From assembly GCA_016875015.1 (NCBI GenBank), contig VGSJ01000023.1, positions 1 through 37,442 on the forward strand: a DNA stretch of 37,442 bases, in the 5' to 3' direction. Under the pieces are notes generated by a model. The model was given only the letters and a program-made list of their open reading frames with translations. It ran no database searches and was not told the origin of the DNA. The position numbers were made by a program, and so were the translations under genes. Positions 8,511 through 18,241 of the stretch are shown here, one piece after another (positions within the stretch are counted from its first letter, which is position 1; each line of letters begins with the position of its first letter). The DNA is from Deltaproteobacteria bacterium (GTDB lineage Bacteria > Desulfobacterota > Desulfobaccia > Desulfobaccales > 0-14-0-80-60-11).

Positions 8511-9110
8511 ATGGGTAAGAAAGTTAGCTGGTGGGCTCTCGTAGCCAGCTTGGCGGCAACCCTGGTGCTGGGCGGTCTCGGCTGCGGCGAATTGGGCAAA
8601 GTGGACCAGGGCAGGGTGATCGCCTTTGATAAAGAAAAGGACACCGTGACTTTTATCAACGATGTCAAACATGACGCGGCCAATCCCGATTACAGCGGGG
8701 CGCCGGCTACCTTTGCAATGCCCAAGGAACCTGAGGAACGGGGGGCGGACCCCAAGGCCGGGCTGCGGATGAAGCTGGACACCAAGACCCGGGAGATCGT
8801 TATTTACGACCTTCCCACCAAGAGCATGAAGAGTATAACCTACACGCTCATCGACCAAAAAGAGAATGTGGGCAGGGAAAGTCCCATAGTGGCTGAGAAG
8901 AAATTCCCCATGGTGGACAAGGACAAGAAAGCCATCACGGTGTATTCCGGCCGGCAGAAATTGCTGGTGACGTTCTCGGTACCCGAGGAATACTTTGCCC
9001 TACCGGATTATACCTGGGAGGCGGGCGACGAAGTGCGCATCTACTACAAGGAACCGGGCAAAATTGCCAGGTTTATGAACATGACCAAGACGGACATTTT
9101 TAAGAAATAA
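8511..9110 (+). CDS. Predicted lipoprotein of unknown function in the permease operon
   Basis: A 199-residue protein with a signal peptide ending in a lipobox (LGGLGC, Cys near residue 25), so lipid-anchored at the envelope. The mature part is mostly beta-strand-like and charged, with no cysteines beyond the anchor and no catalytic motif I can see. It may belong to a small lipoprotein family of sulfate reducers (possibly DUF4881; from memory, unchecked). AAGGAG lies about 7 bases before the ATG. It is the last gene of the unit and is followed by a strong terminator, so it shares expression with the permease. A substrate-binding or envelope-sensing role is conceivable but unsupported. Confidence 0.82.
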   Translation: MGKKVSWWALVASLAATLVLGGLGCGELGKVDQGRVIAFDKEKDTVTFINDVKHDAANPDYSGAPATFAMPKEPEERGADPKAGLRMKLDTKTREIVIYDLPTKSMKSITYTLIDQKENVGRESPIVAEKKFPMVDKDKKAITVYSGRQKLLVTFSVPEEYFALPDYTWEAGDEVRIYYKEPGKIARFMNMTKTDIFKK

Positions 9111-9138
9111 GTTGTCCGTCGGTGCAGGTGCATTCCGA

Positions 9139-9189
9139 GAGTCGCCCTGGGGTAACATCATCACAAACCCAGGGCGACTCCCTTTTTTT
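9139..9189 (+). terminator. Rho-independent terminator closing the permease operon
   Basis: A 13-base-pair perfect stem (9139-9151 with 9168-9180; GAGTCGCCCTGGG paired with its complement), a 16-base loop and a run of seven T at 9183-9189. It separates the stress protein/permease unit from the sensor genes that follow. Confidence 0.92.
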
Positions 9190-9257
9190 GTGGTAAGATA
9201 AAAAAAGTTGCCGCAGGTGAGAAGCTGGCAGAAGAATTTCAAACCTGGGATGAAATA

Positions 9258-10061
9258 ATGGAGTTAGGGCAGGTAAATCGTTGGCGCAACCTGGCGAGCA
9301 AAATCGCCACGGCCTTCTGCGTGATCGCCTTGCTGGCCATGATTGATGGCCTGCTGGTGCATTTCCGGGAACGGGCGAACTTCGTCAAGGTGCTGCCGGG
9401 AGCCGTTACGGAAATTAACGGGGAACTGACCGACGAGGCCCACGACATTCAGGATTTGACCTTTGTGACCAGTTCGGACCAACTCACGGTGAATTTCGAG
9501 GCGATTCACAAGGGCTATTTTCTGGGAGGGGACATGTGGCGGGGGCGGCTGATCGTCGGTCCGGGCATCTCTCCGGGGGAATACAGCCTGGCGGTTCTTC
9601 CCAAGCGAACCGTATCCCCCCGGAAGGCGCCGGCCTTCCGCATCAAGGTCTTTCCGGACGCTCTCGGCCTTCAGAAAAGCTCCACCTCCCTGGTCCGGCG
9701 GTGGTTGGGGGTCTCAGCCTTCGTCGTGGCGGCAGGCTGCCTGCCGGGGATTTTGCTGGCCTTCGGCGCCGTCTATTGGCTGTCCGGGAGGTGGGATGCG
9801 CTCTTGGCCGCAACCGGCCAGGCCGAAGTCTACCGGGTAACCAGGGGGGACGACGGCTGCGAGATCCATTTCGGTCTGGGCACGGCGCACGGGATGAGTC
9901 CCGGAGCCAGTGTCGCCATTTATGATGAAGGGGGCCAGCCGGTGGGGACCGGCACCGTGGAGGTCTGCAACCAAAAGGTTTCGGTAGCCCAGGCAACCAG
10001 CGACCAACCGATCAAGGCGGGATACCTGGTCTCCGCGTCTGACTTGAAGGAGCTTGGGTAA
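9258..10061 (+). CDS. Two-segment membrane protein linked to a histidine kinase; possible sensory partner
   Basis: A 267-residue protein that I do not recognise as a named family. An N-terminal membrane segment (about 15-37) is followed by an extracytoplasmic domain of about 110 residues, a second membrane segment (about 147-175), and an 85-residue C-terminal domain rich in Gly and beta strands. That last domain has a pattern like small beta-barrel or FlgT-C-like folds (IHFGLGTAHGMSPGASV). The stop is only 4 bases before the start of the next gene, a histidine kinase, and both precede an NtrC-type regulator. A co-sensing or signal-relay role is therefore likely but inferred. No strong SD is seen before the ATG, so the start is moderately certain. 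Confidence 0.75.
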   Translation: MELGQVNRWRNLASKIATAFCVIALLAMIDGLLVHFRERANFVKVLPGAVTEINGELTDEAHDIQDLTFVTSSDQLTVNFEAIHKGYFLGGDMWRGRLIVGPGISPGEYSLAVLPKRTVSPRKAPAFRIKVFPDALGLQKSSTSLVRRWLGVSAFVVAAGCLPGILLAFGAVYWLSGRWDALLAATGQAEVYRVTRGDDGCEIHFGLGTAHGMSPGASVAIYDEGGQPVGTGTVEVCNQKVSVAQATSDQPIKAGYLVSASDLKELG

Positions 10062-10065
10062 AGAC

Positions 10066-11550
10066 ATGTGGAAGCGCCTCAGCCTGCGGGCCCGCATCTT
10101 GGCGCTCCTGATGGCGCTGGTGCTCACCACGATCGGCGGCGGCTTGGTGACCCTGTGGCACAATGCCGCCATGGATTCCCTCCTGACCTCCCTGATCGAC
10201 AAAAACGTGGCTTCCTACCATGCGGCGGAAGAGCTGGAATCCGCCCTTTTGCAACAGAAGGGGTTCCTGACCTATTATTTTCTGGACGGCAATCCCGAAT
10301 GGCTCAAGGAAATCGAGCGGTACAGCCGCGCCTTCGAGGGCTGGCTGGTAAAGGCCCGGGAATCGGCCTATACCGAGGCCATGAAAGAGATTATCGCTCA
10401 GATCGATGTGCAACATCATCAATATGTGATCGCCCGGGAACGGGTGATCGCCCTCTACCGGGAGGGCCAGAGGAAGGCGGGAGCCGAACTGCACTGGGAA
10501 ATACGCCAACAGTATGTCGCGATTCTCAATCTCTGCCAAAGGTATAAACTGACCCATGAATACGCCATCTCCCGGGCGCGGACGGAGAGCCAGGCCCGGG
10601 CCCGGTTCATCAACGCCTTCGCCCTGGTCGCGGTGCCCGCGGCGGCGGTTCTGGGGGTATTGCTGGCGTACATCCTCATCAAGCAGATCCTGGGGCCGAT
10701 CCGCCGGCTGGCCCTGGAAACAACGCCGGCCAACCCGGACCACCGGGTGCCGGATGAAGTGAAGGCCCTGAGCACCCGGGTGCACAGCCTCATCGAAGAC
10801 GTGGACCAGGCTCAGACTGAACTGGAGCGCAGCCAGGAACATCTTCTGCAATCGGGCAAATTGGCCATGGTGGGCAAGCTGGCCGCCGGAGTCGCCCACA
10901 GCATCCGCAACCCCTTGACTTCGGTGAATTTCCGGCTGCATTGCCTGAAGAGCACCCTGGCGATGTCCCCTTCCCAGCAGGATGATTTCCAGGTGATCTC
11001 CGAAGAGATCCGCCATATCGACAGCATCCTGCGCAATTTCCTGGAGTTTTCCCGGCCGCCCAAGCTGAAGGTGCAGCGGGTCAGCCCCTCGGATGTGGTC
11101 AACATGGCCCTGGTGTTGCTGCGCTACCGCCTGGAATCTTACGGGGTGGAAGTGAAGCTTATCCGGCCGCACCGGCTGCCGGAGATTTGGGCCGATCCGG
11201 ACCAGTTGAAGGAAGTCCTGGCCAACCTGCTGGTCAATGCCTGCGAAGTCATGGTGAACGGCGGGGTCATCACCATCCAAGAAGAGGAACGACTGGAGCC
11301 GCCCCTGGGACCGGCGGTGGTTATCCGGATGAGCGACAATGGTCCCGGCATCCCCGAGTCCGTCCGGGACCAGGTCTTTCAACCATTTTTCAGCACCAAG
11401 GAAGAAGGCACCGGCCTGGGGCTGAGCATTGCCACCCGGATCATCGAAGACCACGGCGGCCGGTTGGAACTGGAATCTAGAGAGAATGAGGGGGCGACTT
11501 TCATTATCACGCTGCCCCTCGGGAAAAATGAATCATGGGCCACATCCTGA
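10066..11550 (+). CDS. Membrane histidine kinase, NtrB/ZraS-like partner of the NtrC-type regulator
   Basis: A 494-residue inner-membrane kinase. One membrane segment lies at about residues 10-30, then a 145-residue helical periplasmic region resembling four-helix-bundle sensors, then a second membrane segment near 180-205. A short HAMP-like linker, HisKA with AHSIRNP (H278) and HATPase with DNGPGIP and [11 protein letters not shown] follow. An in-frame TTG at 10054 lies too close to AAGGAG (10047-10052), so the ATG at 10066 is chosen, though its 13-base spacing is long. The gene overlaps the regulator by 16 bases, a sign of coupled translation. The signal is unknown. Confidence 0.92.
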   Translation: MWKRLSLRARILALLMALVLTTIGGGLVTLWHNAAMDSLLTSLIDKNVASYHAAEELESALLQQKGFLTYYFLDGNPEWLKEIERYSRAFEGWLVKARESAYTEAMKEIIAQIDVQHHQYVIARERVIALYREGQRKAGAELHWEIRQQYVAILNLCQRYKLTHEYAISRARTESQARARFINAFALVAVPAAAVLGVLLAYILIKQILGPIRRLALETTPANPDHRVPDEVKALSTRVHSLIEDVDQAQTELERSQEHLLQSGKLAMVGKLAAGVAHSIRNPLTSVNFRLHCLKSTLAMSPSQQDDFQVISEEIRHIDSILRNFLEFSRPPKLKVQRVSPSDVVNMALVLLRYRLESYGVEVKLIRPHRLPEIWADPDQLKEVLANLLVNACEVMVNGGVITIQEEERLEPPLGPAVVIRMSDNGPGIPESVRDQVFQPFFSTKEEGTGLGLSIATRIIEDHGGRLELESRENEGATFIITLPLGKNESWATS

Positions 11551-12971
11551 TTGTGGACGACGACGCGCAGCTGCGGCAGAGCTTCGAGAAACTCCTGAAC
11601 GCGGAAGGACATACCGTGAAGACCGCGTCCAGCGGGGAGGCGGCCATTTCTCTGGTCCAGGCGGCAGTCCCGGACCTGGTGATCATGGATGTGCGCATGC
11701 CGGGGATGAGCGGCCTGGCAGCGTTTCGGGCCATCCACGAGATCGAGCCCAAGCTGCCGGTCATCATCATGACCGCGTTCGGCACCACCGATACCGCCAT
11801 CGAGGCCACCAAACTGGGCGCGTTCGAATACGTCCTCAAGCCCCCCGAGATTCCGGACATCCTGGCCTTGATCTCCCAGGCCCTGGAGGCGGGGCGGTTC
11901 ATGCGCTCCCGGGTGGAACTGGACGTGGCCCCGGATACGGCTGGGGCGGATGCCATCATCGGCAAAAGCAAACCCATGCAGGAGGTCTATAAGGCCATTG
12001 GCCGGGTGGCCCCCACCGACGCCACGGTGCTGGTCCGGGGGGATTCGGGCACCGGCAAGGAACTGGTGGCCCGGGCCATTTATCAACACAGCCTGAGGTC
12101 GGCCAAGCCCTTTCTGGTCATCAATTGCGTGGCCATTCCCGAGACCTTGCTGGAGTCTGAACTGTTCGGCTATGAAAAAGGGGCCTTCACCGGGGCCGTC
12201 AACCGCCGGGTGGGCAAGTTCGAGCAAGCCCACGGGGGCACCGTGTTCCTGGATGAAATCGGGGACATGCCCTTTTCCATTCAGGCCAAGATCCTGCGAC
12301 TGCTCCAGGAGAGGAGCATCGAACGCCTGGGGGGCCGTGAACCGATCCCGGTGGATGTGCGCATCATCGCGGCCACCAACCGGGACCTGGAAGCGGCCCT
12401 GGCCCAGGGGCGGTTCCGGGAGGACCTGTATTACCGCCTCAAGGTAGTCACCCTGTGGCTGCCGCCGCTCAAGGAACGGGCCCAGGACATCACTCTGCTG
12501 GCAGATTACTTCCTGGCCCGGTTTGCCAAGGAAATTGGCATGGACAATCCGGGTACGACGGCAGAGGCCAGGCTGTTGCTCCAGAACTATCAATGGCCCG
12601 GTAATGTAAGGGAACTGGCCAACTCCATACAGAAGGCCTTGATCTTCAGCCGGGGGTATCCCATTCGCCCGGAGGACGTCTCCCGGGCCATCGGCGGCGA
12701 AAGCCTGGCGAAGGAACCGGGAGACCAACAGACGGATGAGATTGTCCGGCAGTGGGTGCGGCAAGCCCTGGCTGCCGGGGAAGGCAAGGACGTATTTGAG
12801 GTATGCATGGACCACTTTGCCAGCCTGGTCATCAGCGAGGCCCTGGACCTGACCGGCGGCAATCGCAGCCGGGCCGCCAAGATCCTGGGCATTTCCCGGC
12901 CAACGCTCTTGTCCAAGATCGATAAATACCGGCTCCGGGTGGAAACTTCCGTAAAACTTGAGGGACCCTGA
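11535..12971 (+). CDS. NtrC-family sigma-54-dependent response regulator
   Basis: A 478-residue activator with receiver (D52 phosphoacceptor in VIMDVRMPG), AAA+ domain and Fis-type helix-turn-helix. Walker A GDSGTGKE is at 169-176. The sigma-54-contacting GAFTGA loop at 216-221 is intact, and Walker B FLDEIGDM is present. The C-terminal region [14 protein letters not shown] is the DNA-recognition part. It is therefore expected to remodel sigma-54 holoenzyme at a -24/-12 promoter. The only such consensus I found in the window is at 6414-6430 upstream of the permease unit, making that the prime target. It overlaps the kinase gene by 16 bases. No clear terminator follows. Confidence 0.95.
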   Translation: MGHILIVDDDAQLRQSFEKLLNAEGHTVKTASSGEAAISLVQAAVPDLVIMDVRMPGMSGLAAFRAIHEIEPKLPVIIMTAFGTTDTAIEATKLGAFEYVLKPPEIPDILALISQALEAGRFMRSRVELDVAPDTAGADAIIGKSKPMQEVYKAIGRVAPTDATVLVRGDSGTGKELVARAIYQHSLRSAKPFLVINCVAIPETLLESELFGYEKGAFTGAVNRRVGKFEQAHGGTVFLDEIGDMPFSIQAKILRLLQERSIERLGGREPIPVDVRIIAATNRDLEAALAQGRFREDLYYRLKVVTLWLPPLKERAQDITLLADYFLARFAKEIGMDNPGTTAEARLLLQNYQWPGNVRELANSIQKALIFSRGYPIRPEDVSRAIGGESLAKEPGDQQTDEIVRQWVRQALAAGEGKDVFEVCMDHFASLVISEALDLTGGNRSRAAKILGISRPTLLSKIDKYRLRVETSVKLEGP

Positions 12972-13260
12972 GTATCAGGGAGCAGGGAGCAGTTGCTCAT
13001 GGGCCTTTGACCCACCCATAACGTATGAAAAGTGGCAGGTTTTTTATCATGGCGCGCATTACGTATTCTTTAATTACCCGAACCTTGAACCTTGAACTTT
13101 TCAGAACCGGCCCGCCCTACCGGAACCTTAACTTAACCGCCTCCCCCTTCCAAAGAATCTTCTTCTCTGGAAGGCCACTATCCCCTTTTCCTTGGCGTTT
13201 TTCCACTACGCGGAAATTTGCGCCCCAAGGAGCGCCCCGAGTCTTAAGGAGTAGGTTATT

Positions 13261-14199
13261 TTGGGTCTGAAACCGCATCCTGGCAACTCTTACGCCCTGG
13301 GGCCGGTTTTCCCCGGGTTCAAGCCCCTGACGCTGGCAGACCGGGAAATATTTCGAAAAATCCTCTGGGACTATCAAGCCGAAACCTCGGAGCTGACCTT
13401 CACCAACCTCTTTATATGGCAGTCCCACTATGGCTACCAGTGGTCCCTGGACCGGGACCGGCTCCTGGTGGTGAGCGCCAGCCCCGGAGGCGAGGCCTGG
13501 GCCCTGCCGCCGGTGGGTCCCGGGCCCCGGGTCGATCTGTGCCGGCAGGTTTTGGTCCGGCTCCGGGACGAGTGCGGGGTGGCAAACCCCGCCATTGAGC
13601 GGGCCGATCCCCGGCTGGCGGCGGAGGTGGCCGGCCATCCCGAATTTGTGGTGGAGCCAATACGAGATCACTTCGATTACGTTTACCGCACCGATGACCT
13701 CATCCGGCTGCCCGGCGGGCCATACCAGGCCAAGCGCCACCACATCAACAGCCTGGCCAGGTCTTACCGCTTCCGCTATGAGCCCCTCGGGGCCGAGCAC
13801 CTGCCGGCCTGCCTGGATTTAAGCGCCAGGTGGTGTGAGGTCAAGAGATGTGAGTGTGATCTTTCCCTGATGGGGGAGTGGGCGGCCATCAATGCGGCCC
13901 TGGCCAATTTTCAGGCCCTTTCGCTTCAGGGCGGCGTGATTCTCGTCAACGACCGGGTGGAGGCCTTTTCCTGCGGCGAACTGCTGAATGCGGCAACCGC
14001 AGTCATCCACCTGGAAAAGGCCGCCCCGGAGTTACGGGGCCTTTACGCCGTCATCAATCAACAGTTCTGCCGGCAGGCCTGGGCCGGCGTGCCGTTGGTC
14101 AACCGGGAGCAGGACCTGGGGGAGGCGGGCCTGAGGACGGCCAAAATGTCCTACCACCCCCACCATCTGGTGGAAAAGTTCCGCGTCCGCCTGGCGTAA
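13261..14199 (+). CDS. DUF2156 / phosphatidylglycerol lysyltransferase C-terminal-like protein
   Basis: A 312-residue soluble protein matching the DUF2156 pattern. It has an N-terminal GNAT-like half with a TNLFIWQ segment and a C-terminal half ending in LVNREQDLGEAGLRTAK-type sequence, typical of the aminoacyltransferase-like fold of MprF C-terminal domains. No membrane flippase part is present, so the full MprF function is not implied; stand-alone members are of unknown activity. The start is a TTG at 13261, supported by AAGGAG at 13246-13251, 9 bases upstream; the next in-frame ATG is far inside the protein. The 289-base gap before it holds short GGGAGCA repeats and one CCCGCCCTAC fragment. 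Confidence 0.85.
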   Translation: MGLKPHPGNSYALGPVFPGFKPLTLADREIFRKILWDYQAETSELTFTNLFIWQSHYGYQWSLDRDRLLVVSASPGGEAWALPPVGPGPRVDLCRQVLVRLRDECGVANPAIERADPRLAAEVAGHPEFVVEPIRDHFDYVYRTDDLIRLPGGPYQAKRHHINSLARSYRFRYEPLGAEHLPACLDLSARWCEVKRCECDLSLMGEWAAINAALANFQALSLQGGVILVNDRVEAFSCGELLNAATAVIHLEKAAPELRGLYAVINQQFCRQAWAGVPLVNREQDLGEAGLRTAKMSYHPHHLVEKFRVRLA

Positions 14200-14313
14200 G
14201 GGAGCTTGAAGGAAGGCTGAGGGAATTTTTCATTTTTTCATTTTTTCCATTTTTCCATAAGGGCTTCCCCCGGCCATCCCCTTAAACAAAAATCACCTTG
14301 TTCCCAAGGGACT

Positions 14314-16470
14314 ATGAAACGCAATCTCGGTCTTACCGCCGCTTTCCGGCATGCTAAATGGCTGGCCGCCCTGGGGCTTACCCTGGCGGCTCTGACGTTG
14401 TCCCTGGTCCTGGATCTCTCCGGGGCCATCCAGCCTTACCGCCTCAAGACCCTGGATGCGCTCTTCCGCCGGGTGCCGTTGCCGGCCGCCTCGCCCCAGG
14501 TGGTGGTGGTGACGGTGGATCAGCCCGACCTGGATTTTTTCAAAAACCAGGGGGTTACCTGGCCCTGGCCCCGGCAACTCTACGCCCCCCTCATCGACTA
14601 CTGCCGGTGGGCCGGCGCCAAGGCGGTGGTCTTCGACATCCTGTTCACCGAGGCCTCGTCCTACGGCCCCGAAGACGACCAGCGGTTCGCACAGGCCGCG
14701 GCCGCGGCCGGCAACGTGGCGGCGCCGTTCTTCCTATCCCGGGAGGCCAAGCCGCCCAACCCCTCGGAAGCGGACCTGCTCAAGCAAGCCGGCCTCACCC
14801 TCCCCGGCCCTCCGCCTCTGGACCAGCCTGACTATCGGGCCGTAGTCACCCCCATCCCGCCGCTTTTGGCCGCGGCCCAGGCCCTGGGGAACGTGGAGTC
14901 CCGCCCGGACGCGGACGGCATCTACCGCCGGGTAGCCCTGGTGCTACCCTTTAAGGATAAGTGGCTCCCCACGCTCGGGTTCGCGGCGTTTCACCGCTTC
15001 GGGACTCCGGGTCCTTTACAATTCGCCCCCGGCGCCCTGAAGGTGGGGAACCTCGCCATTCCCCTGGATGGCCAGGGGCAGTTCCTCCTCAAGTTTCGCG
15101 GCCCCAGCCGCAGCCACCAGCGGTTTTCCGCGGCCAACGTCATCGCCTCGGAGGCCCGCCGCGCCCACGGCCTCCCTCCCATCTACCCGCCGGCGGATTT
15201 TGCCGGCAAATGGGTCCTGGTGGGACTCACCGCCCCGGGCCTCCTGGACCTGAAGGCCTCCCCGGTGGCCGCGGTTTATCCCGGGGTGGAGGTCCACGCC
15301 ACCTTACTGGATAACCTGCTGAGGGGCGATTTTCTCCGGCCGGCGCCCCTCTGGGGCCTGTGGGCCGGGATCCTGGTCCTCTCCGCCGCCATGGTCTTGG
15401 TCGTCCTCTTTTTCTCGGGGCTTCTGGCCACCCTGACCGGGTTAGCGGCTCTGGCCCTGGCTTACCTGGGGCTGGCCGTCGGGGCCTTCCATTTCAGCTG
15501 GTGGGTCGACCCGGTGCTGCCCGGGGTCGCGCTGGGCCTGAGCTTCACCCTGGCCGCGGCGTTCAGCTACGCCACCGAAGGTCGCCAGAAGCTCTACATC
15601 CGGCGCATGTTCGGCCAATACATGTCCGAGACCGTCATCAACCATTTGCTGGAACACCCGGAAAAACTGCAACTGGGGGGCGAACGCCGCCGGGTCACCC
15701 TATTTTTTTCGGATCTGGCCGGCTTCACCACCATCTCGGAGCGCCTCAGCCCCGAGACCGTGGTGTCCCTGCTCAACGACTATCTGTCCCGCATGACCGA
15801 GATCATCCTGGAAGAGGCGGGCACGGTGGACAAATTCGAAGGGGACGCCATCATGGCCTTCTGGGGCGCCCCCCTGGACCAACCGGACCAGGCCCCCCGG
15901 GCCTGCCGCGCCGCCCTGAGGCAGCAGGCGGCCCTGAAGGAGTTGAACCGCGGGTTTGCCGGACTGGACCTGCCGCCCCTGTCCATGCGCATCGGCCTGC
16001 ACACCGGCGACGCCATCGTGGGCAACCTGGGTTCGGCAAAGCGCTTCGACTACACCGTCATCGGCGACACCGTCAATCTGGCTTCCCGCCTGGAGGGGGT
16101 CAACAAGTTTTACGGCTCCCACATCATGGCCAGCGAGGTCACCGCGGCGGAGTGCGCCGGGGCGGTGGAGTTTCGGGAACTGGACCTGGTGGCGGTCAAG
16201 GGTAAAGAACAGGCGATCCGGGTCTTTGAGGTCCTGGGTCTCACGGGGGAATTGGCGCCGGAGATCATCAAGCGGCGCCAGGACTTCGCCCAGGCGTTGG
16301 AGCTCTACCGGCAGCGCCGCTTCCCCGAAGCCGGGGCCGCGTTCGAAGCCATCCTGACGGAAAACCCCGAAGACGGCCCCGCCCGGATTTACCGGGACCG
16401 CTGCCGGCGCCTCCAGGAGACGCCGCCGCCGGCTGACTGGGATACCGTCTTCCGACCGGAGGGGAAATAA
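14314..16470 (+). CDS. CHASE2-domain adenylate cyclase (class III)
   Basis: A 718-residue membrane enzyme predicted to make cAMP from ATP. An N-terminal membrane segment is followed by an extracytoplasmic CHASE2 sensor (about 40-335), three membrane segments (about 345-420) and a cytoplasmic class III catalytic domain. Catalytic residues are complete: metal-binding D467 and D511, adenine-selecting K507 and D579, transition-state N588 and R592. A helical tail of about 90 residues resembles a TPR-like repeat. The K/D pair argues for ATP rather than GTP. AAGGGA lies close before the ATG, next to a small CCTTG/CAAGG hairpin. The gene appears monocistronic. It is the first of two adenylate cyclases in the window. 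Confidence 0.93.
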   Translation: MKRNLGLTAAFRHAKWLAALGLTLAALTLSLVLDLSGAIQPYRLKTLDALFRRVPLPAASPQVVVVTVDQPDLDFFKNQGVTWPWPRQLYAPLIDYCRWAGAKAVVFDILFTEASSYGPEDDQRFAQAAAAAGNVAAPFFLSREAKPPNPSEADLLKQAGLTLPGPPPLDQPDYRAVVTPIPPLLAAAQALGNVESRPDADGIYRRVALVLPFKDKWLPTLGFAAFHRFGTPGPLQFAPGALKVGNLAIPLDGQGQFLLKFRGPSRSHQRFSAANVIASEARRAHGLPPIYPPADFAGKWVLVGLTAPGLLDLKASPVAAVYPGVEVHATLLDNLLRGDFLRPAPLWGLWAGILVLSAAMVLVVLFFSGLLATLTGLAALALAYLGLAVGAFHFSWWVDPVLPGVALGLSFTLAAAFSYATEGRQKLYIRRMFGQYMSETVINHLLEHPEKLQLGGERRRVTLFFSDLAGFTTISERLSPETVVSLLNDYLSRMTEIILEEAGTVDKFEGDAIMAFWGAPLDQPDQAPRACRAALRQQAALKELNRGFAGLDLPPLSMRIGLHTGDAIVGNLGSAKRFDYTVIGDTVNLASRLEGVNKFYGSHIMASEVTAAECAGAVEFRELDLVAVKGKEQAIRVFEVLGLTGELAPEIIKRRQDFAQALELYRQRRFPEAGAAFEAILTENPEDGPARIYRDRCRRLQETPPPADWDTVFRPEGK

Positions 16471-16554
16471 GGTATTCTAGGGTGGGTAAAGCAGATAAAC
16501 TTGTTGCTTGAGTGGTTAGATTCCTCATCGGGAAGTTAGCGGAAGTCATGTGAC

Positions 16555-18240
16555 ATGGGTGACGCAGATAAAACCAGGGCGCAGCTGATTGAAGAGCTGT
16601 CAATGTTGCGCCGGCGCATCGCCGAATTGGAGATATTTAAAGACTACCGGAAGCTGGCCGAAGCGGCGCGGCGCCGGGCCTACGGCGAACTGGAACACCT
16701 CGTTGCCGAGCGTACCGGGGAACTGGTGCACGCCAACCAGCAGCTAAAACAGGAAATCGAGGAACGCAAGCGGACCGAAGCCGAACTCAAGCGGACCACG
16801 GAATACCTGGAAAACGTCATTGCTAATTCGGTGGATGCCATCGGCATTGTTGACCGGGAAGGCAAGTTTATCCTGTGGAACCGGCGGGCGGCGGAAATCT
16901 ACGGTTACCAACAGGAAGAATTAGCCGACAAGACGGCCTTCGAACTCTACGCCGACCCCGATGAACTGGACCGCATGCTCGGGAGGCTGCGCCGCGACGG
17001 CGTGGTGCGAGAATTTGAGATCCTCATGAAGAAAAAGGACGGCGCCATCGTCCCCATGGATATCTCCATCAGTTTGCTTAAGGATGACCAGGGCCGCACC
17101 ATCGGCAGCGTCTGCCTGGCCCGGGATCTGTCGGAACGGAAAAAGTCGGAGGCGGCGCTCAAACATGCCCAGGCGGAACTGAGGCGCTACTCCAGGGAAC
17201 TCGAACGCCAGGTGCGGGAGAGGACCGGGGAGATTAACAGCATTCTCCGGTATACGCCGGCCGTGGTGTATATCAAGGACCGCGAGGGCCGCTACACCCT
17301 GGTCAACTCCCGCTATGAGGAGTTGTTTGGCATAAGCCGGGAGCAAATCTGCGGGAAATGCGATCATGATATTTTCCCCCGGGCCTTGGCCGACCAAATC
17401 CGCACCTCCGATCTCCGGGTGCTGGCCCACCGGCAGCCCTACCAGGCCGAGGAGGTCTTGCCCCCGCCCGATGGCCGGCGCACCTATCTGTCGGTGAAAT
17501 TTCCCCTGTATAACGAACAGGGCGCCCCCACCGGCCTGTGCGGCATTGCCACGGACATCACCGAACTCAAGCAGGCCCAGGATCAGCTGCGGCGTCTCTC
17601 CGGGAGCATCATGGCCAACCAGGAAAAGGAGCGCACGGCCATCGCCCGGGAACTGCACGATGAACTGGGGCAGGTGCTCACCGCCCTCCGCATGGATGCA
17701 GTGTGGCTCAGCGAACGCCTGCAGGCGCCAGACCCCAAGGCCGGCGACCGGGCTGTGGCCATGTGCGGGCTCATCGACCACACCATTGATGAGGTCAGGG
17801 GCCTGGCCACCCGCCTGCGCCCCGGGGTGCTGGACGACCTGGGTTTGATCGACGCCCTGGAGTGGTACATCGCTGATTTTAAAAAGCGCACCGGCATTGC
17901 CTGCGTCTTCAAGCACCGCCAGGTGCCCAACATCGACGGCCTCGGGGCCACGGCCGCGTATCGCATTGTCCAGGAGGCGTTAACCAACGTGACCCGGCAC
18001 GCCGCGGCCACCCAGGTGAAGGTGAGCCTCGAACCGAAAAAGGGCATGCTCACCCTGGCCGTGGCGGACAATGGGCGGGGCTTCGATCTTAAGGAGATCG
18101 CCGCGTCCGAGTGCCTGGGGCTGGCCGGCATGCGGGAGCGCGCCGGCCTTTTGGGCGGCAGCCTGGAGATCAGGTCCCGGCCCGGGAAGGGGACGAGGGT
18201 GTGTTTCAAATTACCCGCCGATGGCAGCCGGAGCGCTTAA
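16555..18240 (+). CDS. PAS-containing histidine kinase, NarX/DegS (HisKA_3) class
   Basis: A 561-residue protein without evident membrane segments, so probably cytoplasmic. An N-terminal coiled coil (about 10-80) is followed by PAS (about 82-200), a second coiled coil, a second PAS (about 222-340), HisKA_3 with ERTAIARELHDELG (H368) and a compact HATPase ending near 555. The NarX-type dimerisation motif predicts a NarL/FixJ-type partner, which is the next gene. No heme- or flavin-binding residues are obvious in the PAS domains, so the signal is not assigned. The SD before the ATG is weak. Confidence 0.92.
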   Translation: MGDADKTRAQLIEELSMLRRRIAELEIFKDYRKLAEAARRRAYGELEHLVAERTGELVHANQQLKQEIEERKRTEAELKRTTEYLENVIANSVDAIGIVDREGKFILWNRRAAEIYGYQQEELADKTAFELYADPDELDRMLGRLRRDGVVREFEILMKKKDGAIVPMDISISLLKDDQGRTIGSVCLARDLSERKKSEAALKHAQAELRRYSRELERQVRERTGEINSILRYTPAVVYIKDREGRYTLVNSRYEELFGISREQICGKCDHDIFPRALADQIRTSDLRVLAHRQPYQAEEVLPPPDGRRTYLSVKFPLYNEQGAPTGLCGIATDITELKQAQDQLRRLSGSIMANQEKERTAIARELHDELGQVLTALRMDAVWLSERLQAPDPKAGDRAVAMCGLIDHTIDEVRGLATRLRPGVLDDLGLIDALEWYIADFKKRTGIACVFKHRQVPNIDGLGATAAYRIVQEALTNVTRHAAATQVKVSLEPKKGMLTLAVADNGRGFDLKEIAASECLGLAGMRERAGLLGGSLEIRSRPGKGTRVCFKLPADGSRSA

Positions 18241-18241
18241 A

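Noticed and set aside
10012-12815. Minus-strand frames of about 480 codons opposite the kinase and the NtrC-type regulator
   Set aside because: Both plus-strand genes have complete domain signatures. The antisense frames have no start signals and are rich in His, Gly and Gln.
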